A DNA stretch of 64,000 bases from Bacteroidota bacterium (lineage in GTDB: Bacteria; Bacteroidota; Bacteroidia; Flavobacteriales_D; Crocinitomicaceae): the NCBI GenBank assembly GCA_030148165.1, contig JASBTZ010000007.1, forward strand, positions 248,001 through 312,000, given 5' to 3'. How positions within the stretch are numbered: position 1 is the first letter of the stretch; every line of letters starts with the position of its first letter. This document shows, piece after piece, positions 55,301-64,000 of the stretch. The position numbers and the translations under genes were made by a program. A model generated the notes under the pieces. The model worked only from the letters and a program-made list of their open reading frames with translations, was not told the origin of the DNA and ran no database searches.

Positions 55301-55509
55301 ACTCAATATTTTAGTCAGTAAAAGTACAAAATACTTTATCAATCATCATGCCGAATAAATCGCAAAAAATCATAAAAACATCAGTGTCAATCGAGTATAT
55401 AGAATGGCTGAAAACATCGAGTCTCCAAGCCCTTATTTAGAATCATTTTAAATTGTAAATGAGTGAATCAAAATTGTCATAAAACTGTCATGTAATTTTA
55501 CAATTCTGT

Positions 55510-55517
55510 TAAATTTG
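55510..55517 (+). promoter_or_regulatory. Putative act operon -7 box (TAAATTTG)
   Basis: TAAATTTG matches TAnnTTTG exactly, 46 bases before the actA ATG. The 260-base divergent region upstream, shared with the SPOR-like gene, contains no other clear box. Confidence 0.4.
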
Positions 55518-55562
55518 CTTCCGTCAAAAAGTGTTTTTTCACGCTTGACGAAAAGTTTTTAT

Positions 55563-56906
55563 ATGAAAATATCTAGAAGTCAGATGTTTAGAAATTATAG
55601 CAATTGGTGCCTCAGTGCTATATTCATGCTGTTTATTGCAGGAGCACAAAACGTACAGGCACAAGGTGACGGTCTTTTCAAGGCAAAATGTGCAACATGT
55701 CACCAGGTTTTCAAAGACGGAACAGGCCCTAAACTTTTTGAAGTTAGAAAGAAGTGGGAAGATGGTGGAGCGAAAGAAGGCTCGATCATTCAGTGGGTAA
55801 ACAACTGGGAAGCTGCTGTAGCAAATGACCCGTATGCTGCCTCGATTACTGCTTATTCGCCTACGAACATGAATAAGTTCCCGGACCTGTCAGAAGAGCA
55901 AATCGTATCGATTTTCGATTGGATTGACTCTCAGGAAGAAGGTGGTGGTCAAGCTGCTACAACAGCAGACATGACTGCAGGTGGAGAGCAGGAAGAATCA
56001 TCTTTGAATTGGATATGGATCGTTATTGGTGTTATGTTCCTCGTAATCGTTCTTGCAGTTGGAGGTGTTCGTCGCCAATTGAGATCAGCTGCTGCTGAGG
56101 AAGATGGTGAGGATTTCGATGACTCCATGACTTACTTGGATGAAATCAAGCAATGGGCTTGGGTGAACAGAAAATATGCTGGACTTATTGGTTTAGTGGC
56201 TGTGATATCAGTTATCGTTGTATTATTTCTGGGCCTTTATACTATAGGTACAGTTGAAGATTATCAGCCATCGCAACCGATAGAGTTCCCTCACTCCGTG
56301 CATGCAGGAACAAATGGAATCGATTGTAAGTATTGTCACAACTCAGTGACCAAATCACGTACAGCTGGTCTTCCTACTGTTAATGTTTGTATGAACTGTC
56401 ACAAACAAATTAGTGGTAGAACCGCTGACCAACAGGCGAAGATTCAGAAGATCTACGATGCCGCTGGATATCTTCCTGAAGGAGCAGGTGAATATACAGG
56501 CGTAACCAAAGAAATAGTTTGGAATAAAGTTCACGTCCTTCCTGATCACGTTTATTTCAATCACAGACAACACGTTGTTGTTGGCGGTGTTGATTGTAAG
56601 CAATGTCACGGAGATATGACTAAGATGACCCAAACTGCGAAAGTTCAACCGGTTTCTGAGCTTAACAAAGTTGAAGGAAATGTTCAGCTCACAAAAACTA
56701 CGTTGACAATGGGATGGTGTATAGAGTGTCACATGGAAAAAGAAATTTCTATGGGGTCGCTTGACAACAAGAATGACGGATATTATAACGAAATACACAA
56801 ACGCCTCCTTAACAATGATAAATCACTTTATGAGCAGTACCTGGAAGATGGAAAGGTGACTGTTTCAGAATTGGGTGGTTGGGAATGTGCTAAATGCCAT
56901 TATTAA
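55563..56906 (+). CDS. actA: Alternative complex III multiheme cytochrome ActA, with N-terminal monoheme domain
   Basis: A 447-residue subunit of alternative complex III, which oxidises menaquinol and passes electrons to cytochrome oxidase. A hydrophobic leader is followed by a cytochrome c domain (CATCH, about residues 45-130), a membrane helix (SLNWIWIVIGVMFLVIVLAV), a second membrane helix (AGLIGLVAVISVIVVLFLGL), and a pentaheme domain with CKYCH, CMNCH, CKQCH, CIECH and CAKCH. So there are six CxxCH sites. The start at 55563 (MKISRSQ) is chosen because an upstream extension would precede the hydrophobic leader. First gene of the act operon; actB starts 33 bases on. Confidence 0.92.
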   Translation: MKISRSQMFRNYSNWCLSAIFMLFIAGAQNVQAQGDGLFKAKCATCHQVFKDGTGPKLFEVRKKWEDGGAKEGSIIQWVNNWEAAVANDPYAASITAYSPTNMNKFPDLSEEQIVSIFDWIDSQEEGGGQAATTADMTAGGEQEESSLNWIWIVIGVMFLVIVLAVGGVRRQLRSAAAEEDGEDFDDSMTYLDEIKQWAWVNRKYAGLIGLVAVISVIVVLFLGLYTIGTVEDYQPSQPIEFPHSVHAGTNGIDCKYCHNSVTKSRTAGLPTVNVCMNCHKQISGRTADQQAKIQKIYDAAGYLPEGAGEYTGVTKEIVWNKVHVLPDHVYFNHRQHVVVGGVDCKQCHGDMTKMTQTAKVQPVSELNKVEGNVQLTKTTLTMGWCIECHMEKEISMGSLDNKNDGYYNEIHKRLLNNDKSLYEQYLEDGKVTVSELGGWECAKCHY

Positions 56907-56939
56907 GAAAATTTACTTGAAGAAATTCGAAACAAGAAT

Positions 56940-59900
56940 ATGGGAATGACAAGAAAATATTGGAAAGGAATTGACGAGTTAAAAGAAACACCACAGTTCC
57001 TGGAATCCAGAGATCAAGAATTTCCAGCTGAAATACCAGTTGAAGAGTTTTTAGCAGATGAAAACTTAGGAGAATCGTCAACAGGTCGTCGAGACTTTTT
57101 GAAATTCTTAGGATTCAGTGTTGCAGCAGCTGCGGTAGCAGCATGTGAAGCCCCGGTAACAAGAGCGGTTCCTTATGTGAACAAACCTGAGAACGTAATA
57201 CCTGGAATGGCTACATGGTATGCTTCCACCTATTACGATGGAAACTCTTACGCCAGCATTTTAGTTAAAACAAGAGAAGGGCGTCCAATCTTTATCAAAG
57301 GGAATAAAGACTTTGGTATTACTGGAGGTTCAGCTAATCCGCAAATTATCGCTTCAGTACTAAGCCTTTATGATAGCGAAAGACTTCAGGGTCCTACTAT
57401 TAATGGAGAAGATAAGTCTTACAAAGATGTTGATGGCGGTATCATAAAAGGATTGAAGGCTGCTAAACGAGTAGCACTTGTTTCGAATACGGTAATTAGT
57501 CCTTCTTTGGGATTGGCTATTCAGGCTTTGGGTGAGTCTTTACCTGGTGAGTTGGAACACATTCAATATGATGCAGTATCTTACGCAGGAATGCGTGCTG
57601 CTAACAAAGCGTCATTCGGAAGTGACATGATTCCTGATTACGACTTTTCAAAGGCAAAAACAATCGTTTCTGTTGGAGCTGACTTTTTGAGTACATGGTT
57701 GTTCCCAACTCAATTTGCTCCACAATACGGTAAGACCAGAAACCCAGACGCAGAATGGATGTCGAAACACTTCCAGTTTGAATCTGTAATGTCAATTACA
57801 GGATCAAATGCAGATGCTCGTGGAATGATCAAACCATCTGAAGAGGCAAATGTTTTAGCATACCTTATAAAAGGGATGGGGGGAAATGCAGGATCTGCTT
57901 CCACTAAAATACAGAATAGCACAACGCAGGAGATAGCTAAAGAAGCATTGAAATCGCTGAAGGCGTCTAAAGGAGAGTCTATTGTTGTTGCGGGTTCAAA
58001 TGACACCTCAGTTCAAATTCTGGCAAACAAGCTAAATAGTATCCTTGGAAACTACGGTAGCACCATAAACACAAATGATCCAATCGAATTGTTTAAGTCA
58101 AATGACGAAGCAATGATGAATCTTGTGAATGATGTTATTAAAGGTAAAGGTCCTGATGCTATCATCTTTATGGGAGTGAATCCAGCTTATTCATTGCCAA
58201 ATGGAGAAGAGTTTGCAACAGCTCTTTCAAAAGTAAAGACCACAGTAGCAATTGCATCACATGCTGATGAAACAGCTTCAAATTGTACTTATGTATGTCC
58301 TTCTCACCACGCATTGGAAGATTGGACAGATTACAATCCGAAGATGTCGCACTATGCACTGGGTCAACCTACCATTCGTCCACTTTACAACACATCTTCT
58401 CCGTTGGAGTCGATTTTGGTTTGGAGTGATTTGGCGAAGCGAGGTGGAAAAGATTCTAAAGTAGCTTACGATTATATCCGAAATAACTGGATGACTATTG
58501 GATTCCAGTTTAATCCTGCAGGATTCGAAGATCCGGAGGATTACTGGAACATGGCCGTTCATAATAGCTGTATGAGTATGGATATGTCATCAGTGCCGGC
58601 TGCTGAAGGTGAAACGGACATGGAGGCTCCTGCCGCTACATCAACTTCTTTTAATGATGGAGCCCTTTCAGGATTGAAATTCCCTAAAGGGGGTGACACC
58701 GAAATCGTACTTTATCAGAAGGCGTCAATGGGTACAGGAAATCAGGCAAACAACCCTTGGCTACAAGAAATGCCTGATCCGATGACGAAGGTAACGTGGG
58801 ACAATTACATTACCATGAACCCAACTGAAATGGACAAGAAGGGTTATGCGACCCGCTTCGATCAGGAGTCAGGATTAAACATGGCGACTGTAACAGTAGG
58901 TAACGATAGTATTACATTACCAGTTTACCCAATGCCTGGTCAGGCTTTGGGTACAGTTGGTATTGCTCTGGGATACGGTAGAGGTTCCAATGGTGAAAGA
59001 ATTGGTAGATCTGCATATAGAACCAAGCAATACGGAGGTTATGTTCGTGATGAAAATGGTAAGCCAGAGCCTATAGGAGCAAATGCATTTGCTTTCGTTG
59101 GAACGAGTGGTAAAACTTATTCATACGCTGCTTCGGGTAGTTTGAAGGATGCGGAAGGAACATACTTAATAGGTGCGACGCAGATTCAGAGTACTGTCAT
59201 GGGACGTCACTCTATTGTTAGAGAAACGACTAAGAGCATCTATGACAGCAAAGAAAAAGAAGCATATAACCCAGCGCATGTTCTGGGAAAACTTGATAAG
59301 AATGGAGAACACGTTTCTGCACCTATCAGTGAATTTAATCTTTGGGATGAGCATCCGGTTGAAAATATTGGACACCGATGGGGAATGACAATCGACTTAT
59401 CTTCTTGTATTGGTTGCGGTTCATGTCTGATCGCTTGTCAGTCTGAAAACAACGTTCCAGTTGTTGGTAAGGATGAAGTAAGAAGAGGACGTGAAATGCA
59501 CTGGTTGCGAATAGATAGATATTTTGCTTCAGATGTTGAAGCTGCACCTGGTCAGCGTAAAGACCACGACTTAAGTAAAATGGAGTTCTTCGCTGCAGCT
59601 GAAGAGGCGGCAGAGAATCCAAAGGTAGTACATATGCCGATGATGTGTCACCACTGTAATCATGCTCCTTGTGAGACAGTTTGTCCGGTGGCAGCAACAA
59701 CACATAGTAACGAAGGACTTAACCAGATGGCATATAACAGATGTATTGGTACACGTTATTGCGCGAACAACTGTCCTTACAAAGTACGTCGATTCAACTG
59801 GTTTAACTACCCTTCTTATAAAGCACAGACTGAAATCAACCCTGCTCAGGATGATATAGGAAGAATGGTATTGAACCCGGATGTAACAGTTCGTACACGA

Positions 59901-60272
59901 GGTGTAATGGAAAAATGTTCATTCTGTGTTCAAAGAATCCAGGCTGGTAAACTAAATGCTAAAGAAGAAGGTCGTCCGGTTCAGGATGGAGATTACTCCA
60001 CTGCTTGTTCGGATGTTTGTCCTACAAACGCGATTATCGTTGGAGACTGGAACGATCCGGAATCTAAGATTCGATTAAGTGCCGATGATAAGCGTTCTTA
60101 TCAGGCGCTTGAAGAGGTAGGTGTTAAACCGAACGTTTGGTTTAAAGTTAAAGTTAGAAACGAAGAAAACGATTTACTTGATGCGCTTCAAGTGGTAAGT
60201 GCTCATCACGGAGGAGGCCATGAGGCTGAAGGAGAGCATACTGAAGCACACGGAGAAGGAAATCATCATTAA
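56940..60272 (+). CDS. actB: ActB, molybdopterin-oxidoreductase-like and iron-sulfur subunit
   Basis: A 1110-residue subunit on the periplasmic side. STGRRDFLKFLGFSVAAAAV is a twin-arginine-type signal and AACEAP a following lipobox, so it is probably exported folded and lipid-anchored. Residues about 60-790 resemble a molybdopterin oxidoreductase chain that lacks cofactor in characterised ACIII. The C-terminal ferredoxin part (from about 805) has CIGCGSCLIACQ, CHHCNHAPCETVCPVAA, CIGTRYCANNCPYKVRR and CSFCVQR plus CSDVCPTNAI for four iron-sulfur clusters. It ends in a histidine- and glutamate-rich tail (HHGGGHEAEGEHTEAHGEG). actC follows after 23 bases. Confidence 0.95.
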   Translation: MGMTRKYWKGIDELKETPQFLESRDQEFPAEIPVEEFLADENLGESSTGRRDFLKFLGFSVAAAAVAACEAPVTRAVPYVNKPENVIPGMATWYASTYYDGNSYASILVKTREGRPIFIKGNKDFGITGGSANPQIIASVLSLYDSERLQGPTINGEDKSYKDVDGGIIKGLKAAKRVALVSNTVISPSLGLAIQALGESLPGELEHIQYDAVSYAGMRAANKASFGSDMIPDYDFSKAKTIVSVGADFLSTWLFPTQFAPQYGKTRNPDAEWMSKHFQFESVMSITGSNADARGMIKPSEEANVLAYLIKGMGGNAGSASTKIQNSTTQEIAKEALKSLKASKGESIVVAGSNDTSVQILANKLNSILGNYGSTINTNDPIELFKSNDEAMMNLVNDVIKGKGPDAIIFMGVNPAYSLPNGEEFATALSKVKTTVAIASHADETASNCTYVCPSHHALEDWTDYNPKMSHYALGQPTIRPLYNTSSPLESILVWSDLAKRGGKDSKVAYDYIRNNWMTIGFQFNPAGFEDPEDYWNMAVHNSCMSMDMSSVPAAEGETDMEAPAATSTSFNDGALSGLKFPKGGDTEIVLYQKASMGTGNQANNPWLQEMPDPMTKVTWDNYITMNPTEMDKKGYATRFDQESGLNMATVTVGNDSITLPVYPMPGQALGTVGIALGYGRGSNGERIGRSAYRTKQYGGYVRDENGKPEPIGANAFAFVGTSGKTYSYAASGSLKDAEGTYLIGATQIQSTVMGRHSIVRETTKSIYDSKEKEAYNPAHVLGKLDKNGEHVSAPISEFNLWDEHPVENIGHRWGMTIDLSSCIGCGSCLIACQSENNVPVVGKDEVRRGREMHWLRIDRYFASDVEAAPGQRKDHDLSKMEFFAAAEEAAENPKVVHMPMMCHHCNHAPCETVCPVAATTHSNEGLNQMAYNRCIGTRYCANNCPYKVRRFNWFNYPSYKAQTEINPAQDDIGRMVLNPDVTVRTRGVMEKCSFCVQRIQAGKLNAKEEGRPVQDGDYSTACSDVCPTNAIIVGDWNDPESKIRLSADDKRSYQALEEVGVKPNVWFKVKVRNEENDLLDALQVVSAHHGGGHEAEGEHTEAHGEGNHH

Positions 60273-60295
60273 TAAGAAAATAAAACCCTATTGTA

Positions 60296-61810
60296 ATGCA
60301 TAAGGAAGCAGCAATTAGAGAACCCCTCATATTAGGTCACAAGACCTATCACGACATCACAGAGGATGTTTGTAAGCCGATAGAGGATAAGGCGCCTAGA
60401 ATGTGGTACATTCTGTTTGGGATTGCCTTGATCATTGCCTTGTACGGTATCGGATGTATACTGTATCTATTGGGAACAGGAGTCGGTGTTTGGGGACTTA
60501 ACAAAACAATTGGATGGGCATGGGATATCACCAACTTCGTTTGGTGGGTTGGTATTGGTCACGCCGGTACGTTGATTTCCGCGGTACTATTGTTATTCCG
60601 TCAGAAATGGAGAATGGCAATTAACCGATCTGCAGAGGCGATGACTATTTTCGCCGTTTTTATGGCAGGTTTGTTCCCGCTGATTCACATGGGTCGTCTT
60701 TGGTTGGGATATTGGGTACTTCCAATTCCAAACCACTTTGGTTCTCTTTGGGTTAACTTTAACTCACCACTTCTTTGGGACGTATTTGCAATTTCAACTT
60801 ATTTATCGGTATCACTGGTCTTCTGGTATATCGGGTTGATTCCGGATTTCGCAACAATTAGAGATCGGGCTCGAAAGCCACTTTCTAAGAAAATGTATTC
60901 GATTCTTTCCTTCGGCTGGTCGGGAAGAGCAAAACACTGGAACCGTTTTGAATTAGTATCATTGGTGTTAGCTGGATTGGCAACTCCTCTCGTTTTCTCA
61001 GTTCACTCGATCGTATCATTTGACTTCGCAACTTCCGTAATCCCGGGATGGCATACAACGATCTTCCCGCCATACTTCGTTGCAGGTGCCGTTTTCTCAG
61101 GATTTGCGATGGTACAGACACTTGTTCTTGTGATGCGAAAGGCAATGAAATTAGAAGCGTATATACACACGAAGCACGTGGAATACATGAACATTGTCAT
61201 CATGGTTACAGGATCAATTGTTGGTACGGCATATATCACGGAGCTTTTCGTTTCGTGGTACTCAGGTGTTGAATATGAGGCATATGCATTTATTAACCGC
61301 GCTACCGGGCCTTACTGGTGGGCATACTGGTCGATGATGACTTGTAACGTTATCTCTCCACAATTAATGTGGTTTAGAAAACTACGTAGAAGCTTATTGT
61401 TCACGTTTGTTATTTCGATCGTGGTAAACATCGGAATGTGGTTTGAGCGTTATGTGATCATTGTAACGTCAATTCACAGAGATTACTTGCCTTCTTCTTG
61501 GAGCATGCATTATCCGAGCCATATTGATATAGGAGTATACATTGGAACAATTGGAATTTTCTTCGTGTTCTTCCTGTTATTCGCAAGATACTTCCCGGTA
61601 CTTGCCCTGAACGAGGTGAAGTCAATCATGAAATCTTCTTCGGAATATTATAAAAACCTTCCTGATGAACACGGTCATGAAGTTAAAGAAGTGGAAACCA
61701 AGGTAGAAGAGCCTAAAGTTGAGGAAACAGAAGAAGATAAACCTTCGGAAGATGACAATGAAAAGTCTGATGAAGAGTCTGATGAAGAGAATAAAGACAA
61801 TAACGAATAA
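60296..61810 (+). CDS. actC: ActC, NrfD-family quinol-interacting membrane subunit
   Basis: A 504-residue membrane subunit of alternative complex III with about ten helices, of the NrfD/polysulfide-reductase family. The first helices begin at about residue 40 (MWYILFGIALIIALYGIGCI), and FVWWVGIGHAGTLISAVLLL, LIHMGRLWLGYWVLP and HTTIFPPYFVAGAVFSG are conserved; the quinol site in this family lies among these helices. A strongly acidic tail (about 55 residues, ETEEDKPSEDDNEKSDEESD) is presumably cytoplasmic. It lies between actB and actD in the normal order. Confidence 0.95.
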   Translation: MHKEAAIREPLILGHKTYHDITEDVCKPIEDKAPRMWYILFGIALIIALYGIGCILYLLGTGVGVWGLNKTIGWAWDITNFVWWVGIGHAGTLISAVLLLFRQKWRMAINRSAEAMTIFAVFMAGLFPLIHMGRLWLGYWVLPIPNHFGSLWVNFNSPLLWDVFAISTYLSVSLVFWYIGLIPDFATIRDRARKPLSKKMYSILSFGWSGRAKHWNRFELVSLVLAGLATPLVFSVHSIVSFDFATSVIPGWHTTIFPPYFVAGAVFSGFAMVQTLVLVMRKAMKLEAYIHTKHVEYMNIVIMVTGSIVGTAYITELFVSWYSGVEYEAYAFINRATGPYWWAYWSMMTCNVISPQLMWFRKLRRSLLFTFVISIVVNIGMWFERYVIIVTSIHRDYLPSSWSMHYPSHIDIGVYIGTIGIFFVFFLLFARYFPVLALNEVKSIMKSSSEYYKNLPDEHGHEVKEVETKVEEPKVEETEEDKPSEDDNEKSDEESDEENKDNNE

Positions 61811-61818
61811 TTAGAAAC

Positions 61819-62352
61819 ATGGCAGATAAAGTAATATATGCAATGTATGACGATGACGATGTGCTGAAAGATGGTGCAAAGAGTCTGGTGTCAAAAGGCG
61901 TAAAGGTATCAGAGGTGTTTTCACCCTTTCCGATTCACGGAATTGATCCGATCATAGGAGTGAAAAATACGCGCCTAGGTATTATGGCGTTCATCTATGG
62001 CTTAACAGGTCTTACATTGGCGACAGTTGGTATGCAATACTTCATGATCATAGATTGGCCAATGAATATTGGTGGTAAACCAAACTTTACCTATCTGGAA
62101 AACATTTTGGCATTTATTCCAATCACATTTGAGTTTACCGTATTATGCGCAGCTCACGGAATGGCGATCACTTATTTGCTACGAAATAAAACCCTGCCAG
62201 GAATGCCGGCTGACAACCCTGATCCCCGAACAACCGACGATAAGTTTGTTATGGAATTGAGAACATCAGAAAATGCAAACTTCAGTGCTGATGAGCTTAC
62301 AAAAATGGTAAAGGATACAGGAATTGTTGAGATAGACGAAAAAGTTATTTAA
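61819..62352 (+). CDS. actD: ActD, DUF3341 membrane subunit of alternative complex III
   Basis: A 177-residue DUF3341 protein. An N-terminal cytoplasmic segment (YAMYDDDDVLKDGAKSLV, then VKVSEVFSPFPIHGIDPIIG, the family's hallmark) is followed by two membrane helices (about residues 52-75 and 90-117) and a cytoplasmic tail (FVMELRTSENANFSADELTK). In alternative complex III this subunit packs against ActC. It starts eight bases after actC. Confidence 0.93.
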   Translation: MADKVIYAMYDDDDVLKDGAKSLVSKGVKVSEVFSPFPIHGIDPIIGVKNTRLGIMAFIYGLTGLTLATVGMQYFMIIDWPMNIGGKPNFTYLENILAFIPITFEFTVLCAAHGMAITYLLRNKTLPGMPADNPDPRTTDDKFVMELRTSENANFSADELTKMVKDTGIVEIDEKVI

Positions 62353-62372
62353 TAATCTTTCACAAAGAGAAG

Positions 62373-63110
62373 ATGAAAATAAATAGAAAAATAATAGTTC
62401 GATTGAGTGTTGTAGTAGCCGGAGTGGCTGTTATGTCATCTTGTTCGGCAGATAAAGACAGTGCAGGATTGGAGTATATGCCAGACATGTATCGTTCTGC
62501 AGCGATCGAACCATATGTTGATTATGGTGAGATCAGAGAAGTGACACATGATGATCTTAAAGTGAGATTGTCTGCTATGGTTCCTCCAAGTGGTACGATT
62601 CCATTTTATGGAACGGATTCAATGACAGTCGCTTTAAATCTTCCTTATCACAGACTCGCGAACACGTCTTTCAAACTGTCACACGGAATGTATGACGCTG
62701 AGCTGACTGATGTAAACGAATATGAAGCGGCAGCAGCAGATGGGAATATGATTAAACTCACAGAAGAAAACGTTGAAGGAATTTTCGCTAAAGGGAAAGA
62801 ATTATACAACGTTAACTGTGCACACTGTCATGGAGATAAAGGAGATGGAAACGGACCAATGGTTGAAAGCGGAGCATACGTTGGGGCAGCTGTTTTGACG
62901 TCGCTTGAAATTAGTGATGGACAGATGTTCTATTCGATCTATTATGGAAAAGGTCAAATGGGTGCACACTCGTCTATTTTGAACAAAGAAGAGATCTGGA
63001 CGGTTATCCATTATATCAACAAATTAAAGGATGGTTCTTATGGACCTGGTTCTGAAATGATGACGGAAGAAGTAGAAGAAACTTCAGAAGAAAATCAACC
63101 TACAGAATAA
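62373..63110 (+). CDS. actE: ActE, monoheme cytochrome c lipoprotein
   Basis: A 245-residue cytochrome. The leader with lipobox VMSSC (LSVVVAGVAVMSSCSADKD) anchors it by lipid. A single heme site CAHCHGDKGDGNGPM lies at about residue 149, with a likely methionine ligand in the GKGQMGAHSSIL segment. The N-terminal region (GLEYMPDMYRSAAIEPYVDY) is typical of ActE. In alternative complex III ActE is the exit heme on the periplasmic face. The acidic tail ends EEVEETSEENQPTE. Confidence 0.93.
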   Translation: MKINRKIIVRLSVVVAGVAVMSSCSADKDSAGLEYMPDMYRSAAIEPYVDYGEIREVTHDDLKVRLSAMVPPSGTIPFYGTDSMTVALNLPYHRLANTSFKLSHGMYDAELTDVNEYEAAAADGNMIKLTEENVEGIFAKGKELYNVNCAHCHGDKGDGNGPMVESGAYVGAAVLTSLEISDGQMFYSIYYGKGQMGAHSSILNKEEIWTVIHYINKLKDGSYGPGSEMMTEEVEETSEENQPTE

Positions 63111-63154
63111 TCCTTAAGGGAAGAGAATAAAAATTTGAATACTAAAGAATAGCA

Positions 63155-64000
63155 ATGGAATTTAAAATCGCAAATAAAGCAAAAACACTTACGACCGTTC
63201 TAATGATAGTCGGTGTGGTTTTTACAATTATCGGTGTTGCGCTTAATGTTGGAGGGCATCATTTCGGTACAAGGTTTTTAGTGAGCAGTCTTGCGAACAG
63301 TTACTTCTTCTTCCTGTTGGGATTAGGGGCATTATTCTTCTTAGCGCTTAATTACGCGACTGAATCAGGATGGTATGCTTCTATCAAACGGGTTATTGAA
63401 GGTGTTGCTGGATGGTTGCCGTGGGGCATCGCATTCATGATACTGGTTCTAATTGCAATTTCAGCTATGGATGGAGCACACATCTATATATGGATGGACT
63501 CGGCTTATACGACGGAAGGTAGCGCTCACTACGACCCGATCATTGATGGGAAGTCAGCGTATCTTAATTTGTTATTCTTCTGGATCAGAACATTAGTATA
63601 TATGGCGATCTACTATCTATTCTGGATAGGATTTAGAAAGAGATCACTGGAAGAGGATAAAGTTGGAGGGACGGAATTACACTTCAAGAACTACCGAAGA
63701 GGAGCTCTTTTCTTAGTATTCTTTGCTGTATTTAGTTCAACTTCAGCATGGGACTGGATCATGTCAATTGACGTGCATTGGTTCTCTACGCTATTTGGAT
63801 GGTATACCTTCTCTGGAATGTGGGTATCAACGATGGTTGTGTTAATCCTATTGATCATTCACCTTAAAAAACATGGATATCTTCCTCGCGTAAATGAAAA
63901 TCACATTCACGATTTAGGTAAGTGGACATTTGCAATTTCATTCCTTTGGTCGTACTTATGGTTCTCCCAGTTTATGTTGATCTGGTACGCAAACATTCCT
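63155..64000 (+). CDS. actF: ActF, membrane subunit of alternative complex III, partial
   Basis: The first 282 codons of an integral membrane protein, cut by the right edge. Helices are visible at about residues 12-30, 45-65, 86-107, 145-165, 186-203, 212-236 and 258-277. The order after actE, and conserved patterns such as FLALNYATESGWYA, WIRTLVYMAIYYLFW, STSAWDWIMSIDVHWFSTLFGWY and FLWSYLWFSQFMLIWYANI, match ActF, which is related to ActC-like quinone/cytochrome membrane subunits. The complete gene should be about 400 codons long. Confidence 0.92.
   Translation, partial: MEFKIANKAKTLTTVLMIVGVVFTIIGVALNVGGHHFGTRFLVSSLANSYFFFLLGLGALFFLALNYATESGWYASIKRVIEGVAGWLPWGIAFMILVLIAISAMDGAHIYIWMDSAYTTEGSAHYDPIIDGKSAYLNLLFFWIRTLVYMAIYYLFWIGFRKRSLEEDKVGGTELHFKNYRRGALFLVFFAVFSSTSAWDWIMSIDVHWFSTLFGWYTFSGMWVSTMVVLILLIIHLKKHGYLPRVNENHIHDLGKWTFAISFLWSYLWFSQFMLIWYANIP

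Noticed and set aside
58278-59859. Several open frames on both strands inside actB
   Set aside because: These are shadows of the 1110-codon actB frame. They lack family motifs and lie entirely within a gene with clear cysteine clusters.
1-64000. tRNA or rRNA genes
   Set aside because: I looked for the conserved TTCGA-centred T-arm and paired acceptor ends on both strands between genes and found no convincing candidate. A covariance search would settle it.

Overview
The window is a chromosomal segment of a Bacteroidota bacterium, most likely a flavobacterium-like marine or freshwater lineage. The evidence is a full-length SprA (gliding / type IX secretion), a PorP/SprF-family protein beside a giant SprB-repeat adhesin with a CHU_C-type C-terminus, two further proteins with type A T9SS sorting tails, an Omp28-family protein, a DUF4271-hemD pair, an alternative complex III operon (actA-F), and the Bacteroidota -7 promoter box TAnnTTTG upstream of many genes. 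Family and species cannot be fixed from sequence alone.

Layout. 1-3.5 kb: a sugar MFS transporter (cut by the left edge) and dxs on the minus strand. 3.5-6.5 kb: a secreted von Willebrand A protein with a T9SS tail and a small secreted protein of unknown function. 6.5-13.0 kb: an accessory region, visibly A/T-richer than its surroundings, with a lone membrane protein, a three-gene operon holding an AbiH phage-resistance protein, a hairpin-rich non-coding stretch followed by a tiny membrane protein, and a PIN-domain membrane protein carried on what looks structurally like an integron gene cassette. Three short remnants encoding the same C-terminal peptide punctuate this region. Its right end is a repeat-filled spacer (C9 run, duplicated palindrome-bearing unit, 42-bp tandem repeat). 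13-19 kb: ileS, which carries an in-frame palindromic insertion, a small exported protein and recJ. 19-26.5 kb: a PorP/SprF and giant adhesin operon, then glutaryl-CoA dehydrogenase. 26.5-31 kb: DUF4271, hemD, a sirtuin and an Omp28 protein. 31-41.5 kb: maeB, ruvA, sprA and a GNAT acetyltransferase. 41.5-51 kb: PhoH, a three-gene envelope cluster, a RidA-family deaminase, a TPR protein, a methyltransferase, a 2-hydroxyacid dehydrogenase and mgtE. 51-55 kb: an O-antigen ligase/polymerase, an S41 protease, rnpA and a SPOR-like protein on the minus strand. 55.5-64 kb: actA-actF, cut by the right edge.

How it fits together. SprA forms the outer-membrane translocon of T9SS; the adhesin, the vWA protein and the Omp28 protein are its predicted cargo. 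ActA-F form the quinol-oxidising complex that replaces bc1 in this phylum. GcdH and the 2-aminomuconate-deaminase-like RidA protein suggest lysine/tryptophan catabolism, but they are unlinked. The most unusual material is the 6.5-13.8 kb stretch: a candidate defence operon, a cassette whose first bases are the exact inverse complement of its terminal recombination-like site, a candidate structured RNA, and a mobile palindrome family that has entered the ileS coding sequence. No tRNA, rRNA, CRISPR array or intact insertion sequence was seen.
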